DNA from: an uncultured Clostridia bacterium
GTDB taxonomy: Bacteria; Bacillota; Clostridia; Christensenellales; CAG-917
DNA: 38,866 bases
Reading direction: 5' to 3'
Assembly: GCA_947589395.1 (NCBI GenBank)
Contig: CANQAA010000005.1
Location: 1 to 38,866, forward strand
The translations under genes and the position numbers were made by a program. Within the stretch, counting starts at the first letter, position 1. Every line of letters begins with the position of its first letter. The notes beneath the pieces are model-generated. The model was not told the origin of the DNA, made no database searches, and was given only the letters and a program-made list of their open reading frames with translations. Shown here in pieces: positions 27,122-38,791 of this stretch.

Positions 27122-28345
27122 TTATTGTTTCAGTATATCTAATGCGGCGATTTTTGCCGTCGACCACGCAATTTGCAGGTTGAACCCGCCCGTCAGCGCG
27201 TCCGCGTCGATGACCTCTCCTACAAAATATAAGCCGCCCATGTTTTTGCTCTCGCACTTGGGTGTGAGCCCCGAAAGCTCCACTCCTCCCGCCGTTATCA
27301 CCGCTTCGCTAAAGGGCGCGGGAGACTTGACGGAAAACTCCAGCCCCTTCATGGTTTTCACAATTCGGCTTCTTTGCTCCTTTGTGAGGGAGTTTCCCTT
27401 GATCGTCCCGTCAATTTGCGCTCTTTTCAGCACATACATATTCAGCCTCTCGGGAAGCACGGAGCGCATTATGTTTTTCAGCTCCTGATTTGCTCTTTCT
27501 GCGAGCTCCCTTTGAAGGCGGGCGTCGAGGGTCTTTTCATCGAGCGCGGGTTTTAAGTCCAACGAGAGCTTTATCTTTTCAAGCCTTGCGCCGTAGGAAG
27601 AGACGGTGAGCACGATCGGTCCGCTCACTCCCTTGTCCGTGAAAAGCATCTCTCCCTGCTCGCGTGCAAAGCGTTTGCCTTCCGAGTACGCGCTCAACTC
27701 GACGTTTTTCAGCGACAAGCCCTGAAGCTCCTTCACGTTTTCGTCCGTGATGAGGGCGACAAGAGACTGTCGTGGCTCAACGACGCTATGTCCAAAGCTC
27801 TTTGCAAACTTATAGCCGTCCCCCGTCGAACCCGTGAGCGGATAGCTCGCTCCGCCCGTTGCAATTATCACCCTGTCCGCCTCGACGCTTTGAACTTTGC
27901 CGTCCTCGCCCTTAAATGACACGCGAAATTTGTCGTCGAACTTTACGCTTTGAACTTCCGCTCGCAAGCGCACGTCCACATTTTGCATATATAGCTCCCT
28001 CTCGATCGCGCGAATGACGTCTGAGGACTTGCCCGATGTTGGGAACACGCGATTTCCCCTCTCCACAGTGAGGGGCACGCCCAAGCTCTCGAAAAACTCC
28101 ATGACGGAGGCGGGCAAAAAGCCGTAAAACGCCGAGCGCAAAAACTTTTCCCCTCTCACGACGTTTTGAAAGAGGGTCCGCTCGTCGCAGGCGTTTGCAA
28201 GATTGCATCTTCCCTTGCCCGTTATGAAAAGCTTTTTCATGAGCTTTTCGTTTTTTTCCAAAAGGACGACGTCCGCTCCGCCGCGCGCGAGGAATATCGC
28301 CGCAAGCGATCCCGCCGCTCCGCCGCCCACGACAGCCACTCTCAT
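27122..28345 (-). CDS. BaiN/HI0933-like NAD(P)/FAD-dependent oxidoreductase
   Basis: VAVVGGGAAGSLAAIFLARGGADVVLLEKNEKLMKKLFITGKGRCNLAN, ATGGASYPLTGSTGDGYKFAKSFGHSV, GGLYFVGEVIDADALTGGFNLQIAWSTAKIAA. Confidence 0.93.
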   Translation of the reverse strand: MRVAVVGGGAAGSLAAIFLARGGADVVLLEKNEKLMKKLFITGKGRCNLANACDERTLFQNVVRGEKFLRSAFYGFLPASVMEFFESLGVPLTVERGNRVFPTSGKSSDVIRAIERELYMQNVDVRLRAEVQSVKFDDKFRVSFKGEDGKVQSVEADRVIIATGGASYPLTGSTGDGYKFAKSFGHSVVEPRQSLVALITDENVKELQGLSLKNVELSAYSEGKRFAREQGEMLFTDKGVSGPIVLTVSSYGARLEKIKLSLDLKPALDEKTLDARLQRELAERANQELKNIMRSVLPERLNMYVLKRAQIDGTIKGNSLTKEQRSRIVKTMKGLEFSVKSPAPFSEAVITAGGVELSGLTPKCESKNMGGLYFVGEVIDADALTGGFNLQIAWSTAKIAALDILKQ

Positions 28346-29094
28346 AACTTGAGCTCCGCCGCGTTTATGTCGTTCATGCTCTCGTCGGTCGCGAGCATCT
28401 GCACGGGAGTGACGGTTATGTAGCCCTCGTGAATGAGCTTCACGTCGCTGTCGTTTGCGTACGGATAGTCCTTTATGGGATATCCGTCTATGAAATATCT
28501 CTCTCTTCCGTCCTTTTTGAAGAGGACGTAGCGCTCCTCGTAGGGGTGATAGGCGAGCCTTGCCACCCTCACGCCCTTTATCTTGCTCGGATCGGACGAG
28601 GGGAAATTGACGTTGACCGTGACGTTTTCCTTCGCGTACGACGCCAACTTTTCGAGGTTTTTCACGACGAACTCCGCCGCGTAGGAATAGTCGTCGTCGC
28701 CGGACTCTTTCAGAGACACGGCAATGGACGGGATCCTGTTGAAAGTCCCCTCCTGCGCCGCGCCGAACGTGCCTGAAAACAAGATGTCCGAGCCGATGTT
28801 CAGCACGTTGTTTATCCCCGTCAGCACGAGATCTATCTTTTCATCCTTGAAGAGGTGCTTTGAGGCAAACATAATGCAGTCTGCGGGAGACCCGTCGACG
28901 GCGTACGTCTTTATGCCGTCCTCCATCTTTACCTCTCTATACGCCACGCCCTGGAAGAAGCCGACCATGTGCGAATAGCCCGACCTCTCCCCTTCGGGAG
29001 CTACGATAGTCACGTTGTGAGCGCAAAGCGCCTTTGCCAGCGCCCTTATTCCGCGCGCCTCATATCCGTCGTCATTTGAAATTACGATATTCAT
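28342..29094 (-). CDS. surE: 5'/3'-nucleotidase SurE
   Basis: MNIVISNDDGYEARGIRALAKAL, VVAPEGERSGYSHMV, YAVDGSPADCIMFASKHLF, VLTGINNVLNIGSDILFSGTFGAAQEG. Confidence 0.95.
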   Translation of the reverse strand: MNIVISNDDGYEARGIRALAKALCAHNVTIVAPEGERSGYSHMVGFFQGVAYREVKMEDGIKTYAVDGSPADCIMFASKHLFKDEKIDLVLTGINNVLNIGSDILFSGTFGAAQEGTFNRIPSIAVSLKESGDDDYSYAAEFVVKNLEKLASYAKENVTVNVNFPSSDPSKIKGVRVARLAYHPYEERYVLFKKDGRERYFIDGYPIKDYPYANDSDVKLIHEGYITVTPVQMLATDESMNDINAAELKL

Positions 29095-29903
29095 ACATTC
29101 CTCTCGCCAATTCCCGCAATATTCAATAGATACGCGATCTCGACGTCGTTCAGTTCTCTGTATCCGCCTCTCGACAGTCCGCCGAGCCTTAGATCCGCAA
29201 CGGCTACGCGCTTCAAGAATATAACGTTTTTTTCCACCGCTTCGAACATGCGGCGTATCTCCCTGTTTTTGCCCTCAGTGAGGGTGACCTCGAGGCGGGT
29301 GTTGCCGTCCTCCACGCCCGTCACTTTGACCTTGCAACGGTTGAACTTGACGCCGTCCACCTTCACGCCCTTGCGCAATATCGCGAGGTCGCTCTCCTCT
29401 ATCATGCCCTCGATCTTCACGACGTAGGTCTTTGGGATCTCATTCGAGGGGTGCGTGAGAGCGTAGGTGAGAGCCCCGTCGTTTGTCAAAAGCAACAAGC
29501 CTTCGCTGTCAAAATCAAGTCTCCCGACCGGAAACACGCGGCGCTTTTTGAAGTCCTCGCCGATATAGTCCATGACGGTGCGCCTCTTTCTTCTCGGCTC
29601 GCCCTCCGTCGCGGGGTCGCTTTCGAGTTTTTTCTCCTCGCCCTTTCTTCCGCTCTTGTTGTCGAGCTCGTCGTTCATCGTGGTCACGCAGCCCTTCGGC
29701 TTGTTGAACATGAGATAGTCAAAATGGGTGACCCTCGTCATTTTTTTGCCGTCGACGTACACGACGTCGCGAGTCTCGTCGATATCCACGCCCAATTCCT
29801 TGACGGGCTTTTTGTTTACGCTCACTCGTCCGCTAAGAACAAGCTCGTCCGCTTTACGCCTCGAGCACACGCCGCATTCCGCAAGATATTTGTTTATTCT
29901 CAT
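29091..29903 (-). CDS. 16S/23S rRNA pseudouridine synthase (RsuA/RluB family)
   Basis: MRINKYLAECGVCSRRKADELVLSGRVSVNKKPVKELG (S4), FPVGRLDFDSEGLLLLTNDGALTYALTHPSNEIPKTY, EGKNREIRRMFEAV. Confidence 0.95.
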   Translation of the reverse strand: MRINKYLAECGVCSRRKADELVLSGRVSVNKKPVKELGVDIDETRDVVYVDGKKMTRVTHFDYLMFNKPKGCVTTMNDELDNKSGRKGEEKKLESDPATEGEPRRKRRTVMDYIGEDFKKRRVFPVGRLDFDSEGLLLLTNDGALTYALTHPSNEIPKTYVVKIEGMIEESDLAILRKGVKVDGVKFNRCKVKVTGVEDGNTRLEVTLTEGKNREIRRMFEAVEKNVIFLKRVAVADLRLGGLSRGGYRELNDVEIAYLLNIAGIGERNV

Positions 29904-29916
29904 AGTTTCCTTTTGG

Positions 29917-30015
29917 CATACGCCGATGCTTGTACGCCGAGTTGATTCCCGACATACGCCTATGCGCCATACGCCGAGATATAATTCCCGGCATAAGCAA
30001 ATTCACGGCATACGC
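29917..30015. repeat. Tandem imperfect 36/39-bp repeats (CATACGCC... ATTCCCGR) with a partial third unit
   Basis: 29917-29952 CATACGCCGATGCTTGTACGCCGAGTTGATTCCCGA; 29953-29991 CATACGCCTATGCGCCATACGCCGAGATATAATTCCCGG; 29992-30008 CATAAGCAAATTCACGG; 30009 CATACGC. Confidence 0.82.
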
Positions 30016-30147
30016 TAAAATATATTATACAAGAAGAATTATAACATTTCAAGCGATATCGCTCATTCTTTTTGCGCGGCGCATTTTGCCCTATGAGAAT
30101 GAACAGCTAAGTTTTGAAAATTTACCGCAAAACGCCGAGATTTTGAG

Positions 30148-30186
30148 AAAAGTATTCCGAAAAAATCGAAATTTCGGAATACTTTT
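30148..30186. terminator. Rho-independent terminator, downstream of rsfS
   Basis: AAAAGTATTCCGAAA (30148-30162) / TTTCGGAATACTTTT (30172-30186), perfect 15-bp arms. Confidence 0.8.
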
Positions 30187-30263
30187 ACCAACATTTTCTT
30201 ACTTTTTAATATTAAAAGATTTTTCGGACTCCGCGCGACATACTGTCGTTCATCTTGGAAGTC

Positions 30264-30623
30264 TCAATTTTTCTCTTCGGGAACGAACTTTTCGAGGTTG
30301 CTTCCGTCAGACCACAGCTTTTCAAGACAATAAAACATCCTCGTCTCGTCGTTGAAAACGTGAAGTATCACGCTGCCGTAGTCCAACACGCTCCACTTCC
30401 CCTCTCCCACGCCGTCTGTGTGCAACGGGGTGACGCCGACTTCCTCGAGTTTGTCCATGACGAGCTCGGCGAGCGCCTTGACTTGTCTTGTGCTCTTCGC
30501 CGTGCAAATGACAAAGTAGTCCGTGAGGACGGTCATCTTCTCGACGTCAAGCACGGTTATGTCCGCTGCCTTTCCCTCGTCGAGAATGTTGCATATAGCG
30601 TTCTTCAATTCTCTTGCTTCCAT
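30264..30623 (-). CDS. rsfS: Ribosomal silencing factor RsfS
   Basis: AICNILDEGKAADITVLDVEKMTVLTDYFVICTAKSTRQVKALAELV ... WSVLDYGSVILHVFNDETRMFYCLEKLW. Confidence 0.95.
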   Translation of the reverse strand: MEARELKNAICNILDEGKAADITVLDVEKMTVLTDYFVICTAKSTRQVKALAELVMDKLEEVGVTPLHTDGVGEGKWSVLDYGSVILHVFNDETRMFYCLEKLWSDGSNLEKFVPEEKN

Positions 30624-30633
30624 ATTTCCTCCT

Positions 30634-31767
30634 TTATTTCCTGTCGTTTTTTATGTAATATTCATACGCCTGTTCTGTCAAAGGATACATCTTGCTCTTG
30701 TCCACTTTTTGATAGGTATACTCGAGCACCGACTTGAACCCCTCTTCGAAGTTTTCAAAAACTTTCTCCCTCAGCTTTGGGATGGGCTCGTACGTCCTGT
30801 CGTAGGACACGCTGTCCGCCGTGTAGATGAGCTTTTCAAACTCGCTCATGTTTTTCTTTGCGCTCGTATGGCAGGAAATCGCGCTCAAGACCTCCTCGTC
30901 CTCAACGCCGAAGTCCCGCTTCGCCTTTTGCGCGCCCAAAAATTGATGTAGCACGGGGCTGCCGATAGCGTCAAAGGGGACGGACAGCCCGTCGAGTGAC
31001 TTTCGCTGCTTGGCGTTGTCGTGAAGAAGCGCCGCCGTGAATACCTTGTCAAACGCGAACCCCATTCTGAAATCGCTGTTGAGATCGAGCGCGGTCATCA
31101 CCACCGCCTTCGTGTGCTCAAAAAGCGCGTCATCCTCAAAACGTCTCACCTTTTTCACCATCTCGTGAAAGTCGGCGTACAATTTGTTTTTCTCGATATA
31201 CTCCGCAACGCCTTCGGGCACGTCGTCGAAGCAGGAAAACGCCATCTGCGCCCTGACGCGCGTGGAGCTCACGTCGCCGCCGAGAATTGGCAAAATCGAA
31301 AACTTCCCGCCGAACTTTTTCTTCAGCTCCTCTATCTTCTTTTCGAGCCTCTCGCCGCAAAATTCCTCTCTCCCCGCTCTTGGCACGACGGCTATCTCGC
31401 AAGTATCGAGAATTTTTTTGGGCATATACCACTCGTCGAAATAGTCGAGGCTGTCGCCGCCTATCATATAGGTTATCTCGCCGTACTTTTTTTTGAGTTC
31501 GGGGAGCACGAGCGCCGCGTAGTTGTCCTTTTCGCGCCTCTTTTCTATCTCGTCAACGACCACCCTGTCGTCGCCCGCGAAGGCTAACTTTGTCAGCTCA
31601 ACTCTGTCCTCGAAGCTCAAAAGACTGTTCCGTTTGTAGGCGGGAAGATACGTCGGCACGACGACGAGCTTTGAAAGACCAAGATAATTCAGCGCAAAAA
31701 GCGCTATCCTCACATGCTCGTTGTGCGGCGGATCGAACGTCCCTCCAAACACCAAAACCTTTTCCAT
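30634..31767 (-). CDS. nadD: Nicotinate-nucleotide adenylyltransferase fused to a YqeK-like HD phosphohydrolase domain
   Basis: MEKVLVFGGTFDPPHNEHVRIAL ... DVSSTRVRAQM (NadD), then EHTKAVVMTA ... AALLHDNAK ... SAISCHTSAKKNMSEFEKLIYTADSVSYDRTY (YqeK-like HD). Confidence 0.92.
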   Translation of the reverse strand: MEKVLVFGGTFDPPHNEHVRIALFALNYLGLSKLVVVPTYLPAYKRNSLLSFEDRVELTKLAFAGDDRVVVDEIEKRREKDNYAALVLPELKKKYGEITYMIGGDSLDYFDEWYMPKKILDTCEIAVVPRAGREEFCGERLEKKIEELKKKFGGKFSILPILGGDVSSTRVRAQMAFSCFDDVPEGVAEYIEKNKLYADFHEMVKKVRRFEDDALFEHTKAVVMTALDLNSDFRMGFAFDKVFTAALLHDNAKQRKSLDGLSVPFDAIGSPVLHQFLGAQKAKRDFGVEDEEVLSAISCHTSAKKNMSEFEKLIYTADSVSYDRTYEPIPKLREKVFENFEEGFKSVLEYTYQKVDKSKMYPLTEQAYEYYIKNDRK

Positions 31768-31836
31768 AATTATATTATATCCCAAATTTTATGCGAGCGC
31801 AAGCATAAACGGCGAGAGCTTGGCAATAATCGACGT

Positions 31837-32628
31837 ATGGCAAAAGTTATAGACCTCATATCACTCACAGTCCTCATATTCTTTTTGACATTTCTTTGGT
31901 CGGCGTACCTCTTTCACGGCTACATAGGCGCGCTCATCTTTTCAAGCGCGATGACTCTCATCTTCGTCATCACCGTGCGCTATGTCAAGGCAAAACTCTC
32001 AAAGCCCTATTCCTACGATCGCCTCGCGCTCGAGTTTTCTTTGCGCGGCAACGAATACGTCATAAGTCTCTTCAAAAAAATATTGAAAGGCTGCGAAGGC
32101 GGCTCGAATTACATCGTTATGAAAAACGCCGTGCTCATTTCCGCATTCAAATTTTCAAATCTCACGCTTGCCGATATGCCGCCCATCATAAACCTTACAA
32201 AGCAAAACTTCAAAAAGACCGCCTACGTCATAACTCGCGGGATAGAGAGAAAGGCGTATTCCGTCCTTAGATTGGAAAACGTGAGCGTCGTCATCGTAAA
32301 GACAAAGACGGTCTTTCGCTTTTTGAAAAAGCACGGCGAGCTTCCCTCCCTTGCGCCCGTCAAGGAAAAAATCTCGCTCGGAGGAGTGTTCGAGGCGATC
32401 TTCAACAGGGCGAACTTCCGCTCGTACGCGTTTTCCGGGACTGTCTTGACGCTCGTCTCCTTTCTCACTCCCATGCGAATATACTATATGGTTTTCGGCT
32501 CCATCCTCATACTTCTTGCCCTTCTCACCCTCACCCCGCTCGGCAAAGGGTCTATATTTTCTAAAAAGGTCGAGAGCGAACTCGAAAACGAAATTGACGA
32601 CGCGCAAATCTCAATAGACGAACTGTAA
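31837..32628 (+). CDS. Uncharacterised membrane protein: two N-terminal TMs, central soluble domain with possible restriction-endonuclease-like (Mrr-like) fold, two C-terminal TMs
   Basis: MAKVIDLISLTVLIFFLTFLWSAYLFHGYIGALIFSSAMTLIFVITV ... KTAYVITRGIERKAYSVLRLENVSVVIVKTKTVFRFLKK ... AFSGTVLTLVSFLTPMRIYYMVFGSILILLALLTL ... DDAQISIDEL*. Confidence 0.75.
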   Translation: MAKVIDLISLTVLIFFLTFLWSAYLFHGYIGALIFSSAMTLIFVITVRYVKAKLSKPYSYDRLALEFSLRGNEYVISLFKKILKGCEGGSNYIVMKNAVLISAFKFSNLTLADMPPIINLTKQNFKKTAYVITRGIERKAYSVLRLENVSVVIVKTKTVFRFLKKHGELPSLAPVKEKISLGGVFEAIFNRANFRSYAFSGTVLTLVSFLTPMRIYYMVFGSILILLALLTLTPLGKGSIFSKKVESELENEIDDAQISIDEL

Positions 32629-32772
32629 AGTTCACAACTTCAAGCAAAAAGCGCGAGCGTAAAAATACGACACACAAATCTCCATCGACGAGCTGTAAAA
32701 GCTCACCTCGTCAAAAGCAAACGAGGAAAAATCAAAAAGTCAACGCGCAAATTTCAATTGATAATTAAAAAA

Positions 32773-32801
32773 CTCGCGACTTGCCACAAACAAGTTGCGA
32801 G
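32773..32801 (-). terminator. Rho-independent terminator downstream of obg
   Basis: CTCGCGACTTG-CCACAAA-CAAGTTGCGAG, 11-bp stem with one wobble; minus strand continues TTTTTTAATT. Confidence 0.82.
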
Positions 32802-32973
32802 CATTAGTAAGCATAAAATTTTGCACATGCGTTCGCGCCATGCAAGCAAGCCGCACGCTTTTACGCGCAGAAGTTGGGCGATCGCAACTTACATGCGAAA
32901 GCCTCAAAAAACTCCCAACGCATATCCAAAATTTATATGATTTTTTCAAAAAAAAACTCAATACAGGTGCAAA

Positions 32974-35630
<2,657 letters not shown>

Positions 35631-35641
<11 letters not shown>

Positions 35642-36458
35642 ATCTTTTCAATCTGCAATTTTTTTCGTGTTCAAGATAGGTTTTGCTTCTTTTTATCGCC
35701 TCGTCGAAGTCTATCTCGCTTCCGTCGAACTCAGGTCCGTCAATGCAGGCGTATTTCACCTTTCCCGCCACCTTGACTCTGCAACAGCCGCACATTCCCG
35801 TGCCGTCCACCATCAATGAGTTCATGCTTACGATCGTCCTTATCCCCCGCGACGAAGCGAGCCTGACTACCGCCTGCATCATCCTTAGAGGTCCTACCGC
35901 AAACACGCAGTCGTACTGCTTTTTGTCGAGCGTCTCGCTGAGGGCGTCCGTCACGAGACCCCGCTTTCCGTTCGAGCCGTCGTCGGTGACAAACGTCGCC
36001 TCGTTTGCGAGCGCTTTCACCTCGTCGGAGTATATGAGCAAGTCCTTCGTTCTCGCCCCGACCACGACGTCCGCGCGCTTGCCCTCAAAGCTAAGTTGTT
36101 TCAGTTGCGGATAAATGACGGCAATGCCTATCCCGCCCGCAACGAGGCATATGTTTTTGAACTCGGATAGCTCCGTCGGCTTGCCGAGAGGCCCGACCAC
36201 GTCCTCGAGCCGCTCGCCGACGCTCATATCTTTCAGCCTGTCCGTCGTATATCCGACCGTTTGAATGAGAAGGGAAACGCTTCCCTCCTCGCGGGAGAAA
36301 TCGCAGATCGTGAAAGGCACGCGCTCGCCGTCTATATCCGTGCGAACTATCACAAATTGCCCCGCAAGGCAATGTCTTGCCACGAGCGGCGCGAAAACTT
36401 TGAGCTCAACGACGTCCTTTGCGAGCATTCGCTTTGAGAGTATCTCATAATCAACCAT
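35631..36458 (-). CDS. nfnA: NfnA-like FAD/NAD and [2Fe-2S] subunit (sulfide dehydrogenase / ferredoxin-NADP reductase family)
   Basis: CLVAGGIGIAVIYPQLKQL, VGPLRMMQAVVRL, MNSLMVDGTGMCGCCRVKVAGKVKYACIDGPEFDGSEIDFDE. Confidence 0.9.
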
Positions 36459-36460
36459 AT

Positions 36461-37108
36461 CTATTTGCTCTTTTTGCTTATATTATTTTCGTTTTGCTTG
36501 AAGAACTTGCAAAAGTCCTTGAGCAGGCAGCTCTCGCAAGCGGGCTTTTGAGAGTGGCAGACGTATCTTCCGTGAAAGATGAGAAGATGATGCAAGTGCG
36601 ACCACTTGTCCTCGTCAAACGCCTGCATGAGCCCCTTCTCCACGCCTTCGGGAGTTTTTTCGTCCACGAGCCCCAGCCTGTTTGCCACCCTGAAGACGTG
36701 CGTGTCGACAGCGATCGCGTTGCCCTTGTACGCAACGGAGTAAACCACGTTCGCCGTCTTTCTGCCAACGCCCGTCAATGTCATGAGCTCGTCGCGAGTG
36801 GTCGGCATATAGCCCTTTTGAACTATGCTTGCGCTGAGCTCCTTTATCGCCTTCGCCTTGTTGTGATAAAATCCGCATGAATATATCAACCCTTCAAGCC
36901 GCTCTAAAGGCATTGCGACGAACTGTTCGGGAGTCGACGCCTCTTTGAAGAGCTTTTTTGTGACCTCGTTGACGCGCTTGTCCGTGCACTGAGCGGACAA
37001 AACCACAGCCACGAGCAGCTCAAACGGCGTGCCGTAGTTCAGCTCGCAATCGGCGCTCGGATGCGTCTTTTCAAGCAATTCCAAAATTTTGATATTGTCG
37101 TCGCTCAT
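36461..37108 (-). CDS. nth: Endonuclease III
   Basis: LVAVVLSAQCTDKRVNEVTKKLF, LTGVGRKTANVVYSVAYKGNAIAVDTHVFRVANRLGLV, Fe-S motif CHSQKPACESCLLKDFC (C-x6-C-x2-C-x5-C). Confidence 0.96.
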   Translation of the reverse strand: MSDDNIKILELLEKTHPSADCELNYGTPFELLVAVVLSAQCTDKRVNEVTKKLFKEASTPEQFVAMPLERLEGLIYSCGFYHNKAKAIKELSASIVQKGYMPTTRDELMTLTGVGRKTANVVYSVAYKGNAIAVDTHVFRVANRLGLVDEKTPEGVEKGLMQAFDEDKWSHLHHLLIFHGRYVCHSQKPACESCLLKDFCKFFKQNENNISKKSK

Positions 37109-37197
37109 GCAAGTATTATCGCACAAAACCCGCCGATTTGCAAGACATTGCGGCATATGCTTTTGCAAAGTTGAATTATTTTGCGTCGTTTCAAGAC

Positions 37198-37221
37198 AAA
37201 AGGCAGCGCTTGCTGCCTTTT
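37198..37221 (-). terminator. Terminator-like hairpin downstream of the DUF3343 gene
   Basis: AAAAGGCAGC-GCTT-GCTGCCTTTT; weak T tract. Confidence 0.6.
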
Positions 37222-37238
37222 GGGGCGCATACTCGGGC

Positions 37239-37487
37239 TCACAGCTTTATGACGCTTCCCGACTGCGAAAAGTAATAAAATCCCGCCGCAGATTTGAACT
37301 TCCCCCTGTCGAGGGCTATCCGCGCCTGATGCATATCCTTTGCAAACAGCTTGACGGACAGTCCGCAGCCAATGCCCACCGACGACGGAGTGTTGATGAT
37401 CCTGCAAGATATCCTATAGCTCAGCATCAACTCGTAAAAGCGTATCGCCTCCGAGCGTGAGCGGAACGCAATAAAAAATTCTCTCAT
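37239..37487 (-). CDS. DUF3343 family protein (putative Se/S carrier-like)
   Basis: 82 aa; MREFFIAFRSRSEAIRFYELMLSYRISCRIINTPSSVGIGCGLSVKL; GxGCGLSV Cys signature. Confidence 0.85.
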   Translation of the reverse strand: MREFFIAFRSRSEAIRFYELMLSYRISCRIINTPSSVGIGCGLSVKLFAKDMHQARIALDRGKFKSAAGFYYFSQSGSVIKL

Positions 37488-37604
37488 GGCTCCTCCAATT
37501 ATATGTATCCGCCCAAATCATTATATTTGTCGACAAAATTTTGCGTGCGAAAAATTTGTCGAACACATCGCTATCGCGCGGCATAGTTTGAATATGGAGT
37601 GAGT

Positions 37605-38735
37605 ATGCTATATCTTGACAACGCGGCGACGTCGCGCTTTAAGCCGCAAGCCGTCGTAGACGCGATAAATTTCGATCTTCGCCACAGCGCAAACGGCGGA
37701 AGGAGCGGACACAGCGACGCGATCGAGGCAAACCTCAAAATCGAGGCATGTCGGGAATATCTGAAGAGCGCCTTGAACGCAAAAAGCGCGGACGTCATCT
37801 TCACAAAAAGCTGCACGGAAGCTCTCAATCTTGCGCTCTTCGGACTGATAAAAGGCGGCGAAAAGGTGGTGACGACGGCGCTCGATCACAACAGCGTCCT
37901 TCGCCCGCTTTTTCATCTCAAAAACAAAAACCTGATATTCTTGAGAGTCGTGGGGCTCACGCGCGAGCACAAAGTCGACGAAAAAGAGCTGCTTGAAGCG
38001 ATAGATCAAGCTGACATAATAGTTCTCACTGCGGCGTCGAACGTGCTTGGCGAGAGCGTAAATTTGAAAGAAGTGGGAGAGGCAGCACGCAACGCGGGCG
38101 CGATTCTCATCGTGGACGGAGCGCAAGGAGTTCCCTGCGCGAATATCGATTTTGACGAGTGCAACGTCTCAATGCTCGCGCTTGCGGGACACAAGGGACT
38201 TCACGGCGTTCAAGGCACGGGCGCGCTGGTAAAAAGAAAAGATATAAAACTTTCTCCCCTCATATTCGGCGGCACGGGAACGAGCTCGTCCGACGTCATT
38301 CAACCCGCGTCCTCACCCGAAGATTTTGAGGCGGGAACTCAATTTGCGGGCGGGATCGCCGCATTGCATCAAGGCGCAATGTGGTCGTTTTCTCACGTCG
38401 ACGAAACAATCAAAAATTATCTTAATTTGACAAAATCGACGGTTTATAACCTCAAAAATATGGGATTAACAGTTTATTCCGAGCAAAACCCTTACGGCAT
38501 AGTCTCATTCAACTTGAATGACGCGGACAGCGCGATCGTCGCCCAACTTCTGGACTTTGCGGGAATTGCCGTAAGAAGCGGGCTTCACTGCGCTCCCCTC
38601 GTTCACGAACATTTGGGGACGACCATGCAAGGCGCAGTCCGCATAAGTTTCGGCGTTGAAAACACAAAAAGCGACGTCCTTCGCTTCTCATCCTCCCTCG
38701 AGAAGATCATCCGCAAATTCTCCTCCCGCGCATAG
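37605..38735 (+). CDS. Cysteine desulfurase / class V aminotransferase family protein
   Basis: MLYLDNAATSRFKPQAV, TKSCTEALNLAL, TALDHNSVLRP, VDGAQGVPCANIDF, LAGHKGLHGVQGTGAL (PLP Lys), AVRSGLHCAPLVHEHLGT (active Cys). GGAG precedes ATG 37605. Confidence 0.93.
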   Translation: MLYLDNAATSRFKPQAVVDAINFDLRHSANGGRSGHSDAIEANLKIEACREYLKSALNAKSADVIFTKSCTEALNLALFGLIKGGEKVVTTALDHNSVLRPLFHLKNKNLIFLRVVGLTREHKVDEKELLEAIDQADIIVLTAASNVLGESVNLKEVGEAARNAGAILIVDGAQGVPCANIDFDECNVSMLALAGHKGLHGVQGTGALVKRKDIKLSPLIFGGTGTSSSDVIQPASSPEDFEAGTQFAGGIAALHQGAMWSFSHVDETIKNYLNLTKSTVYNLKNMGLTVYSEQNPYGIVSFNLNDADSAIVAQLLDFAGIAVRSGLHCAPLVHEHLGTTMQGAVRISFGVENTKSDVLRFSSSLEKIIRKFSSRA

Positions 38736-38791
38736 AGAAAATCAGTCTTTATCCGACGCCGCATTTGTTTATTATAGTTTAATGTTCAAGA

